Of a DNA stretch of 64,000 nt, positions 52,501 to 61,439 are shown one piece after another. Location: positions 258,501-322,500 of the forward strand of contig CALSFV010000286.1 of assembly GCA_943737045.1 (NCBI GenBank), read 5' to 3'. Made by a program: the position numbers and the translations under genes. The DNA is from Parapristionchus giblindavisi. Taxonomy: Eukaryota; Nematoda; Chromadorea; Rhabditida; Diplogasteridae. Positions within the stretch are counted from its first letter, which is position 1. Each line of letters starts with the position of its first letter. Under the pieces are notes generated by a model, which worked only from the letters and a program-made list of their open reading frames with translations, was not told the DNA's origin and did no database searches.

Positions 52501-55500
52501 CGAAATTAACCAAGTCGTCTTGATTTAGGTGCTCAAGGAAATCGAAGAATGCAGGGATAAAAATACGCTAGTGAAAGAACAGCGATGCGAGACAGTGTGG
52601 AGCTGTCGATCAAAGATGCAGATCATACCGGCCGGTGATTGGGTAGAACCGGACTCGGATAAGTACTGGACCGTCATCTAATCATCAATCCACGGTACTT
52701 ATGATACGGATGCGCCATCACAGTCAATCTATCACCACATTTTACATGTAAACGGGCAACACGGTACTCTGTGTAGTGAACTGTACCTTAGTGGGGTTAC
52801 GGTAGCATTCCATTCGTTAGCGTGTAATTGTTAGTAAATTATATTATATCAATCGATAGATCACTCCCTCTATCGTCAAACACAACGATTATTAGCTATT
52901 CCATATTGATTGCGGGTCAGTGAGCATATGATCATTATGTACGATAAATGTTAACTATCTGCAGAGAACTTTGAATTTATACTGTTGCAGCATAGTATGA
53001 ACTTCATACTATGAAGCCAATTATAAGAGTTGAAAGATAAACACGGATACGTAAAGACCGCAGATCAATATACATTTCTCAGAATTGCTTAATTTTCCTA
53101 TTAAATAATAGAGCATGGTATGTAAACCATAGGTGGGCGCGTGAAAACGAAATCTTTTTGCACACCGCCTTTCCTTCCCTTGCGGGAATTGCGCATAGCC
53201 TTGCCTAGCAAAAATTGGAAAATTTCTAGTGAAATCTGCAAAAAATGGCCATGCGCATAGCCTTGCCTTACAATTTCCCGGTTTGCGCACAACCTTTCCC
53301 CCAGCGTGCCCACCTATGATGTAAACTGTCTGGCTGTGAGAATAGACAGTAAAAAAACTGCGCCGAGATATGCAAATATTGAGAGAGACGATCAAAGTTC
53401 AAAAATCAAATTTGAAAAGTGAAAGATCCAACCTGCTATTCCTACTAATCCATCTGGTGCCGTATCTATCGATATATCGTTGGCAAGATTGACGGGGAAC
53501 TGGGCACGGGTGAAGTCATGGAGGATGAGAAGACCGTCTTTGCCTGTCAAAGGGAATGAATGAATGAATGATCTGTACTGACAATCAGGGGGTGATTATA
53601 CGTTTACCATCCTCCAATAGGCCATCATGCAATTACCCTTACATGGCACTTGTAAGGTGACATGCAAAGCAACAACAAAAAAACTTTTTTGTTACAAATT
53701 TCTTTTTTAAAAAGTGCTGTTTTTCGATTCTGCAGCCAGAAATACACGCAGATTTGCAGCCAAACATAAGAAATTTTCCAAACGTATTAGGGTGATAAAT
53801 TTAAGAACAAAAAAAGAAGAAAGATTATCTATACATCGGCGTTACTACAATGATCAGCGTTATCAAGCCCCTCGTGATGAAATAGATTTCGTTCGAATGA
53901 GTAACTTGTGCGTGATTGTGGTTGACAAGAAAAGTAAAGAAAAAATGGGACTAAAATAAAAGGAACATATCGTGCAAAGTGTTTTTTCTAGTATTTTGTT
54001 TACAAGTATTCTGCACATTCCTCATCAATTCCTTATTCAGTAGTTTATTTAAAAATATTAAAATTTTAAAAAATATATTTTACCAACAGAGACGAATCGC
54101 TCATCGGTGTCAGAGAAGAAGGACATACCTGAAATTAAATAATTGTACGTTAATCAATATTGATTTTCATCTAACGTTTTTCAATTGAGGCTCTAATCAA
54201 GTTTCAAGTTCCTTAATCAGCCCAAATCATGGATTAAAATAACTACATTAAATATAAAAATAATTTTGTTTCTAATTATTAGGCGGATAGATTCAATAAT
54301 CGACAGCACAGTTCCGTTCTCTGCTGTATCACTCTATCTAAACCATAAATAACCTCGTGACCACCCCGCCTATTCACGTTTCAAGTGCGTACTTAGAACT
54401 GTTCAACTTTTCCAAACGTTAATCAGCGATTGAGCGATTTTTAAATCAAAAGCAATAACATTCTTCGATGGTAGTAGAACCAGGAAATAGTGAAAGTAAT
54501 GAGAAGTTCATAGATTATCGATTTTTGAACAATACACCATTTCGATGTAACTAGTCAATTATTCAATAATACGAAATGAAGAGATCATCTATACCATGAA
54601 TCGATTACTCACAAGTAACACTATCACGATGTTCCGAGAACGAAGCATAGGGCATGTAGGGTCTTCGTATATCCCAGATATGGACACTCGTATCGTTCAC
54701 AACGGAACACGTCGCCAACTGTGTACTACTGTAATCACCACTGTTATAGTAATCTGGATGTAGACTTATCAGGATCGGATATCACACGCGGAAAGAATCG
54801 AGATACTTTTTATCTATAGTATTCAGCCCGGAGCTTTAGCAATATTATAAATTCAGAATCAAAGGTTCATGATCTTTTGTATTAAGAAAATTACGATTTA
54901 AGTGTTTAATTTGCTAAAAAAATAACAAAATCTGACCAATTAGCATTGGGTCTCCAGTAGACTCTTCCCACAGGAGCCATTGTCTCCATCGAATAAAGAG
55001 GACCATTCTCGTAGCTCTTCGACCAATCCCAGATCTATAAATAATTCATATTTATATTTTAAACAAATTCTTATTCTTATTCTTTATTTCCATCATGACA
55101 AGTGAAATAACAGATCATAAGATATTATCTTTTTCATTTGTCATCTTATGGTTATCCAGGAATAAACCTATTTTAAAACTATATTACCATCCCAAATCAT
55201 CCATCTAGACTCCATCCGGTAACTACGGTATAATTGATAAAATACCCATGTCTACCGTAATCCGTAACTTCCTACCGTAACTCAAATCTACAGTACTTCG
55301 AAATTAACAAGTACCTTAATGAGCTTATCCCTTCCTCCTCCTGTCGCGAGAAGGAACTTGGAGATGGGGGAGAATTGCACACTCGACACGTAACCATGAT
55401 GAGCGGGGAAGATCAGGAGGGCTCTCAAATAAATCAATAATCAACTTTTCCAATCAATAATCGAAAATATCGCTACAAAATTATGGTTGGAGGAAGTACC

Positions 55501-58500
55501 CAAACTCGCAATATAGAAAACCGGTAAGATCAGTTCAAGAGACGACACAAGGTTACTAAATCAAAGTACACTTGCTCGTTAACGGAACCCACTTGATTCA
55601 CTCTATCTTTCTCTATCTCTATCTATCTCTATCTCTCTCTCACACTCTCCGTCTCAAATAGGGTACTGGGGCCAATCTCGTTAGTCTGTCAATAGCGGGG
55701 CTTGGACAGGAGTGGGCAGATGAATAGATGGGAGAGGGACAGAGGAAGAGGGAGAGGGAGAGGAACAGAGGGAGGGAGATGGAGATAGAAGGAGAGGGAG
55801 AGGGATAGGGAGAAAGGGTGTCCGAAATTTGAGTAGTCTTAGAGGGCCTCATGAGTGATGAGTGTTAGCGTATGGAATCGATTATGAATCAGAAGATATA
55901 GACTATACAGAAGAATCAATTTTAAGTGCAGAACTAACAAAAATAACATGGACAGATAATCATACAGAACCATATTTGAGTGTCCCAATGGGGGGGGGGG
56001 GTCCTCGAAAGGATCAGGGGCACCATTGGTTCAGTGACTCTTTGTTGCATTTTTAGGATAAAATAATGCAAAAAATGGAAGAATTATAATGTTTGAGATG
56101 CACCAGTAATTTCCGTTAAATATTTAATGATTTAGACCTTGTAAGCTGAGCATAATGTGTAAAATACATTTGCACAGTGCGAATAAATAATCTACTGAAA
56201 TACCAGCAGCCATACATTTTCGGTGCCCTCACCGAATTATTTTTATATAGTGGGTCGATTTAGAAAAATCGTTATTTTTCGCATATATTTTAATATTTCG
56301 CATAAAAAATGCGCATTATATGGTGGGTAGATCCGGAAAATCAGCCGTATATAGTGGGTCAATCCTCACGCTGTGAGGGTATGCAAATGTATGCCAGCAG
56401 CTGCCTATCACGTACCGTAATGCAGAGATCAACCACAGTATTCTACCGTACCCTCGCCTACCGTACTCACTTGTCAGTTCTTCTCAAGTCCCACATTCGT
56501 ACGATTCCTGCATCATCACAAGAGACGAAGAAGTTTCCGTGTTCTTGATGGGGCGAAAATTGTAGATCACGAATGGCATCGAATCCTCCGCTTCTGCAAT
56601 TCAATTTTTTTTAATTATTGATTTTGAAATTATTCTTCTTTAACTGAAAGTTGATTGCAGTAGAACTCCTTTAGTATACAGAATTTGTTTTGAGCACAAC
56701 AGTACATGACATCACACTAAAGACGAATAAACAGTCGTTCAATTGTCTTGCGCAGAATAAAGGAATTTGTTATTATGACACTGACACAAGCTTAGCCGTT
56801 GGTCCATCTCTGATATCGTACACGAGGACTTCCGAGTTCTTTGAACCTGTAAAATTAAGAATAGTTAAGAACAGTAACAGAATTTTTAAAATTAAAATTA
56901 CAAACAGAAAAGATGAATAGAATAGTATAGATGCATAGAGGTATAGTAATGTTTGTATGAATATAACATAAGCAGTATATAGTATTATCATGAACATCAA
57001 TTGAACTTGCTTACCGGAGATACAAATATTGGCATCAGTAGGATGGAGAGTGATCGCTGTCGCACTACGAGCGTGTGACTTGAAGTGGTGATCTGCAAAT
57101 GAAAAATACGTTCACAACAAACTCAATATGTTCTTAATGATAATATATTCTTTTCAATTGCACACAGCCATGTCCCATTTCCTGCTGCTTCCAATATATT
57201 CACTGATAACACCTCTACCAATCAATACTAATTATCTATTCTCCCTATAGTTTATATGGAATAAAGAATAAGAATAAGAAAAAGTGTTACAAAAATGGAC
57301 TGACCTAGTTTGAGCTTCTCCATATTCCAGAAGACGACGGCTCCGTTTGTGGATGTTGATGCAATAAGATCATCTGGAATAGAGATACACAAATCGATCA
57401 AGAATCAACTCATCTCAACTAAAATCATTCCAATTTTGATATGTGCATTGTGAATTCCAAATACATACTTGATTATATAACTTCATAATTCTTTCCATAC
57501 ATTTTCCGTACCCTCGCCGTTTATATTTATATACTGGGTCAATTCTCGAAATAAGGTGGGTTGATTCACAATATTCGCTATTTTCGCTTCAAAATCGTCA
57601 TTTTTAGCTTCCTTTCGAATCAAGTGGCCTAAAAAGGGCTTTATATAGTGGGTGAATCCTCGCATTGCGAGGGTATGATTCTTTCTTTTGGGTGTTATAC
57701 CAATAAATACTGTCAGTAGCATCATGATCTCAAGATTACTAACATTAAGCCAAATTATGTCATACGAACAATAGAAAAATATACTGACCATCAATCTTGC
57801 TCCAGCAGACATTAGAAGGAGAGTACAGTAGATTGAGTCGTTTCCCACTGATCTTACGGAAATCATGACACAGTTCGAACTGATTACCGACGACGTTGAA
57901 TACTTTCATCACTGTAACGGAATATGTTGGTAAAAACGTTTTTTTACTCGCTGAAACATCTTTACGATGTGCAATAAATAAATAAATAACATAACATAAC
58001 GGTTCAAAGTCCATAAATCGAAAGGTAAATAAACGGGAATCGTGCATGGACAATCTCCTCTCCATGCATGAATTGAATCTAATGCAGTTTGCAAGGCGAT
58101 AGGGTTATTGAAAGTCTTCTCTGTCAATAACCCTATCGCCTTGCAAACTGCATTAGATTCAATTCATGCATGGAGTACCCAGTGGGGACTCACAATGTCA
58201 CGCACGAAAACAGTCATAATGTGCATGGGCCCGAATCACCCCCCATTCAATTTTTCGATCAACAATACCTTTCTACCCTGCGTCACTGAGATCAAAGATC
58301 TCGGTGTCACATATTCAAATACTTTGGATTTCACTGAACATATTAGCAACATAGTGAAAAAAGCTAAAGCTCGCTCCTGCTACATCCTTCGCTCTTTCAC
58401 TTCAAAAAGCCCAGTTGTCTATACCCGTCTATTTTGCACTTATGTCCGTCCACTGCTCGAATACTGTTCTGAAGTGTGGAACCCCATGTCGTCGTCTATG

Positions 58501-59641
58501 AATGCCCTAATTGAATCAGTACTTATCAGATACTCCAGATTGGTATGTAAACGCTGTCGTCTACCGTACACCTCGTATGAGGATCGTCTACGAGCCTTGG
58601 ACCTCCCTACTTTAGAAACCCGTAGAACAATTATTGATCTTACTGTAACGTTCAAGATCATTCATAATTTTATTGATATTGACCCCCGTAGCATCTTTAT
58701 ATTTTCCAACACTTTGAATTTTACTCGAGGTCATCAACTTAGAATTTGTATGAACCCTTCATCTAGTACACGCTATCTATCATTTTTCTCAAATCGTGTT
58801 GTCCGAAAATGGAATAATTTAGATCGAACTATTGTCACATCAATCTCTCCTCAAGTGTTTAGTAATTCTATAAAGGTTGCAATCCAGTAATTGCACCTAT
58901 ATCGTCGCTACTTCTTGTTTTAATATGTATTTTAATTGTTTATGAAAAAATCCCTCGTCTCTTTTCTCCAAGATGCGATAAATATATTATTATCTCCCTG
59001 TCATACTTTTCGAAGTGATAAATGATTCTAATACTTGTAAATATTCTCTATGATAGTACACATGATCGCTATTACAATTTTGTAGCATTATCAGATAATG
59101 AAGCACACTACATATTATCTATTCATATTTATGTTTTTAAAAAAAGTTTTAACCTCCTCGTGCTCCTCCCACGCACACTTTGTTCTGTCCACTATTCATC
59201 GTACACGAATCAAGAGGATCGACACAGTCCATAATGCGATCTCTCTTGAGGAGAAGAGCATTGTTCGCTGACGCCTGCAACAACAGGGCATTCGACGACA
59301 TTTAAATACCACTTTCCCATAGAAATACAATATGAATATAGAGTTAAATGACACTTATAAATAACACTGGTTAATAAAAGATAGGAATGTGCAGAAAATA
59401 TAAACTATACATCTTCGAATTCTTCAACAATGCCGAGTTCAATCTCGGGATTGATATTGTAGTCGCATGGATCGTGCGGATTCCGCCTGATCGGCCTGTG
59501 ATCACTAGCCAACGGTCGATCCTCGGAAATTGAGTGCAAGCCAGACCGATTCCTTAAAGATATTGCCATTTAAATACAAGTACCACTGAGTCTTAAATTA
59601 AGCCAAGAAAATTAAACTCACTTTTTCGAATCTAGCACCAT
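34590..59641 (-). CDS. WDR24: WDR24, GATOR2 complex subunit
   Basis: Thirty-two exons, 1099 residues, all phases close. From the start: 59622-59641, 59411-59552, 59154-59274, 57789-57911, 57305-57373, 57015-57092, 56786-56846, 56471-56593, 55315-55423, 54937-55034, 54613-54728, 54084-54128, 53433-53543, 46109-46182, 45503-45762, 45292-45391, 44495-44605, 44304-44361, 44029-44105, 40581-40695, 40428-40485, 40067-40264, 37666-37731, 37521-37586, 37130-37213, 36980-37031, 36748-36914, 36263-36425, 35640-35742, 35356-35444, 35050-35153, 34590-34725. WD repeats end in VVFWNM, VLVYDIR, VRMWDLRR, IKIWDW and VHIWDIRRPYMPYASF. Then come the GLHDVARTWRL motif, long basic/acidic inserts, the NDVQTCAVLCIVFG helix and zinc motifs (LGCRRCRKL, CSICRR, SCEGCGHASHSRHARDWF, CDCEC). 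GATOR2 relays amino-acid status to mTORC1. Human WDR24 is shorter, about 790. The ATG at 59641 is the likely start. Confidence 0.9.
36520..36665. repeat. ATC-rich simple repeat
   Basis: Interrupted CATCTATTCATC/CATCCAT units in the intron between exons 36263-36425 and 36748-36914. Confidence 0.8.
37853..39872. mobile_element. 2.0-kb TTAA-bounded foldback element
   Basis: TTAA at 37853-37856 and 39869-39872. Tips GAGAGATGGCCGTTAAGACT and a mirror containing CTCCGTAAGACTCGA relate it to the 29507-31723 element. Arms of about 900 bp flank a short centre with the palindrome CATGACCCCGGGGTCATG at about 38935. Each arm holds the same 133-codon open frame (38155-38556 plus, 39160-39561 minus), as expected from the mirror. 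It lies in a WDR24 intron. Confidence 0.88.
41214..42865. mobile_element. 1.65-kb Tc1/mariner-like foldback element
   Basis: Ends TACAGTAGCGCCCAAAAGTC and its mirror GACTTTTGGGCGCTACTGTA, with TA at both edges. The arms extend inward to about 41960 and 42100 around a centre rich in GATCTTTGATCTTTG. Tc1/mariner-like by termini and TA target. No transposase. It lies in the WDR24 intron 40696-44028. Confidence 0.86.
43127..43335. mobile_element. 193-bp hAT-like MITE, copy 1
   Basis: The element 43135-43327 is flanked by exact 8-bp repeats ATAATATC (43127-43134, 43328-43335). Ends CATACATTGCC and AAATGTATG, with internal GACCCACTATATA on both sides. Same family as 56211 and 57496. Confidence 0.9.
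45845..45945. repeat. CT-rich low-complexity repeat
   Basis: TCTCTCTTTCTCTATTTCTC-like run in the WDR24 intron between exons 45503-45762 and 46109-46182. Confidence 0.85.
46183..49646. other. Left part of the large WDR24 intron
   Basis: About 3.5 kb between WDR24 exon 14 and the nested plus-strand gene. It is pyrimidine-rich with scattered simple repeats. Open frames up to 133 codons (47205-47606; also 48986-49336, hydrophobic) have no splice support or recognisable domain. It should hold the promoter of the nested gene. Confidence 0.5.
49647..52681 (+). CDS. Glycosyltransferase family 92 protein, nested in WDR24
   Basis: Complete 15-exon gene, 626 residues, all phases close: 49647-49793, 49935-50048, 50093-50170, 50198-50241, 50379-50496, 50554-50608, 50641-50993, 51042-51146, 51193-51279, 51377-51520, 51688-51756, 51815-51916, 51970-52092, 52273-52461, 52529-52681 (TAA). 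Short cytoplasmic start, then one signal-anchor helix (VVKIAIFTVVAICVYFAV), as in type II Golgi enzymes. The GT92 (former DUF23) core shows YLMADWPLIPNFFETWIGNG, LFYIYVHS, an AVNDCILRARS block, and SSDLDEIIAP, where the acidic DLDE fits the nucleotide-sugar/metal site. The later AHVHEVV and VLHFRQ are also typical. The likely role is adding a sugar, by analogy galactose, to glycans in the Golgi; the substrate is not deducible. It sits on the strand opposite WDR24, wholly within its intron 46183-53432. Confidence 0.9.
52682..53432. other. Intron remainder downstream of the GT92 gene
   Basis: The 3' flank of the nested gene up to the next WDR24 exon. It includes the hAT-like MITE at 53128-53318; otherwise no gene. 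Confidence 0.5.
53120..53326. mobile_element. 191-bp hAT-like MITE with CATAGGTGGGC ends
   Basis: The element 53128-53318 begins CATAGGTGGGCGCG and ends with the mirror GCCCACCTATG. Exact 8-bp duplications ATGTAAAC flank it (53120-53127, 53319-53326). The GTGGGC-type tip is familiar from hAT elements. Internal GCGCATAGCCTTGCCTA occurs twice. Confidence 0.9.
55598..55815. repeat. CT-rich and GA-rich tracts facing each other
   Basis: A pyrimidine tract (55598-55650) and a purine tract (about 55728-55815, GAGAGGGAGAGG units) lie about 80 bp apart in a WDR24 intron and could pair in the transcript. A run of G is at about 55990. Confidence 0.85.
56203..56401. mobile_element. 183-bp hAT-like MITE, copy 2
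   Basis: The element 56211-56393 is flanked by 8-bp repeats CCAGCAGC (56203-56210, 56394-56401). Ends CATACATTTTCGGTGCCCTC and the mirror-like GAGGGTATGCAAATGTATG. It lies in the WDR24 intron between exons 8 and 9. Confidence 0.92.
57488..57685. mobile_element. 182-bp hAT-like MITE, copy 3
   Basis: The element 57496-57677 is flanked by 8-bp repeats ATTCTTTC (57488-57495, 57678-57685). Ends CATACATTTTCCGTACCCTC and GCGAGGGTATG. It lies in the WDR24 intron between exons 4 and 5. Confidence 0.92.
57966..58890 (+). pseudogene. 5'-truncated LINE reverse-transcriptase fragment with foldback end
   Basis: An open frame at 58108-58890 reads as the C-terminal part of a non-LTR reverse transcriptase of the CR1/jockey kind. 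The frame shows IHAWSTQWGLTMSRTKT, EIKDLGVTYSNTLDF, a YVRPLLEYCSEVWNP block and RKWNNL. The catalytic palm, endonuclease and 5' regions are missing. At its 5' edge 50 bp (58061-58110) are an inverted copy of 58125-58174 across a 14-bp loop, and an AATAAATAAATAAATAAC tail-like run lies at about 57970. It is within WDR24 intron 3 (57912-59153). Confidence 0.8.
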
Positions 59642-60021
59642 AGTTTCAGGATTCGTACATAGTCTATGAGATAGATGAGGTAGAACCTGCAACGTATACA
59701 CAAAAAGAAGTAACAAAAAAGGATATAGCCAGTTCAAAAATAAACAAGACTCGGAAAAGACCTGCGAAGATGCAATTGCTCATTTCTACCGTAAGCAAAT
59801 TCGTGATCTTAAAGACTGTTGTACTCTCACACAGAATTGAATCCTGCCAATACAGTATACTTTTGGGCCTAAATTTTCATTTATTCTGATGTTTTTGCTT
59901 TCATTCTTACTCGCATTCCTTCCACGATTGGATGTACTTTGTCGTTCTCTATTCTTCGTATATTTCTTTTATTATTTTACGCCTCTGTTATTTCAGGTAA
60001 AAACACTCCCCAACTTCAGTC
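59642..60021. promoter_or_regulatory. Divergent WDR24 / RPS13 promoter region
   Basis: About 380 bp separates the likely WDR24 start codon (minus) from the RPS13 start codon (plus). Pyrimidine-rich stretches (for example CATTCCTTCCACG near 59914) could hold a ribosomal-protein TOP start site. An acceptor-like TTCAG directly before the RPS13 ATG implies a 5'-UTR intron. An exon-like run in 59642-59690 could be WDR24 5' UTR or upstream coding. Confidence 0.5.
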
Positions 60022-61007
60022 ATGGGACGCATGCACAACAAAGGAAAGGGTATTTCCCGCTCATCTCTCCCCTACCGTCGCTCAGTCCCCACCTGGCTTA
60101 AGCTCACTTCTGATGACGTTACCGATCAGATTTGCAAGCTTGCCAAGAAGGTTTGTTTCTGGCGCTGGTGAGCGGATGTGGTTCGAGTCCTGCCGCTGTC
60201 ATAAGCTGCCATTTTTCTATGACGTTGATCATGAACCATTGAATTGGTTTTCTGAGCCGTAAGAGTAGGTGACTGCTCGAGCTCAGTAGGCTAGTAATAG
60301 GTTTATTATCCACGGCTTTATATCTAGGGTTCATTTGTATTTTTCAGGGTCTCCGTCCCTCCCAGATCGGTGTAATCCTCAGGGATTCCCACGGAGTTGC
60401 CCAGGTCCGTCGTGTCACCGGCAACAAGATCGTCCGTATCCTCAAGTCCAAGGTGTGTGATTTGCTATTTAAAATGTTATTATTCTTTCTGCGCAATGAT
60501 GGTTCACAATACCATCTTTCGGCTGAACCGATGTGCTGTTAAATACCCCGTGACTGAGCGCTGTAATAATTATACATTATATATTCTTCTCATTGGATCG
60601 AGTTTAAATTCATTTGTTTAGGGAATGGCCCCTGAGCTCCCCGAGGATCTCTACCATCTTATCAAGAAGGCCGTCAGCATCCGCAAGCATCTTGAGCGTT
60701 GCCGCAAGGACCGTGACTCCAAGTACCGTCTCATTCTTGTCGAGTCCCGTATCCACCGCCTTGCTCGTTACTACAAGGTATATATTATTAATTTATTGTT
60801 ATATTAAAATAAGGCTATGATGTTTCACAATACCATCTTTCGGCTGAACCGATGTGCTGTTACCCTCCTGTGCTGAGCTAGACTTACTATATTTAAATTT
60901 TCATACACATTAGTTTTCTTTTATTTAATCGAACTTTATAGACCACTCGTGCCGTTCCCTCCACCTGGAAGTACGAGTCCGCCACCGCTTCCGCTCTCGT
61001 CTCATAA
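60022..61007 (+). CDS. RPS13: 40S ribosomal protein S13 (uS15)
   Basis: Four coding exons 60022-60150, 60348-60452, 60622-60777, 60942-61007 give exactly 151 residues, the conserved eukaryotic length. It opens [20 protein letters not shown] and ends [10 protein letters not shown] before TAA. Diagnostic uS15 stretches: [39 protein letters not shown]. It is a structural protein of the small ribosomal subunit. Coding introns 2 and 3 each hold a box C/D snoRNA. Codon use is C/G-ending and strongly biased, as expected for high expression. Confidence 0.98.
60489..60562 (+). ncRNA. Box C/D snoRNA, copy 1, in RPS13 intron 2
   Basis: Terminal stem GCGC/GCGC encloses box C ATGATGG (60495-60501), box D' CTGA (60522-60525) and box D CTGA (60553-60556). 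The guide upstream of D', ACCATCTTTCGG, is complementary to the conserved CCGAAAGATGGT of large-subunit rRNA. Counting five bases from D' places the 2'-O-methyl on the second A, which corresponds to yeast Am807 (snR39/snR59) and the human U32/U51 site. The D guide differs between the copies and is unassigned. Confidence 0.85.
60811..60882 (+). ncRNA. Box C/D snoRNA, copy 2, in RPS13 intron 3
   Basis: Paralogue of the intron 2 snoRNA: box C ATGATGT (60817-60823), the same TTTCACAATACCATCTTTCGG guide region, box D' CTGA (60844-60847), shared ACCGATGTGCTGTTA, then box D CTGA (60873-60876) closed by a short GCT/AGC stem. Same predicted rRNA target. Confidence 0.83.
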
Positions 61008-61439
61008 GCGTGGAAATTTTATTGGCGATCCGTTCTTTGTTTTGTGTTGCCAATATAAAGTTGTTACAACTATACTATCGTTCGCACAAAAGATTACATT
61101 ACACAATTACGCGAATTACAATGGAATTGCACGGGGCTGACCGTGCTGGTAGTGGATTGGTATCTTGGACCGTTGACGGTTCTCGTTGGTCGTTACGTGG
61201 TGGATGCCGTAGCCGGCTTAGTTACGTTGAGGGAATGTTATGACTTGTCAAAATTACAATTTCAATTTTTCGAAGACGTCTTCTAATTTTACTTGTTAGC
61301 TATCTGTCTAATAAACGCAATCCACCAAGGTCATAAAGGGAAAGAACATTGTTTATTTGGACTGGTTGCCATAGAAACCTCGTTGTGAATGTAAGACAAG
61401 AGAAGGGGAGGCTTACCTAGTTCTAACGTTTCCTCCACG
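61008..61439. other. RPS13 3' flank and WDR19 5' flank
   Basis: AATAAA at 61310-61315 is a possible polyadenylation signal for RPS13 or an upstream transcript end. A GC-richer patch (61119-61235) precedes it. No gene. Confidence 0.45.

Noticed and set aside
34590..59641. WDR59 or MIOS as the identity of the GATOR2 gene
   Set aside because: The DVQTCA string resembles WDR59, but the propeller blades, IRRPYMPYASF, VARTWRL motif and RING spacing follow WDR24 more closely.
34590..59641. Two independent genes, an N-terminal WD gene (53-59 kb) and a RING gene (34-46 kb)
   Set aside because: Exons flanking the large intron join in phase and continue the known WDR24 order; the intron simply contains another gene.
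60151..60347. A third snoRNA or tRNA in RPS13 intron 1 (B-box-like GGTTCGAGTCC at 60180)
   Set aside because: No paired terminal stem, convincing box C or A box was found.
60489..60882. U14 snoRNA, as in vertebrate RPS13
   Set aside because: The U14 18S-complementary block is absent; the guide instead fits the large-subunit CCGAAAGATGG site.
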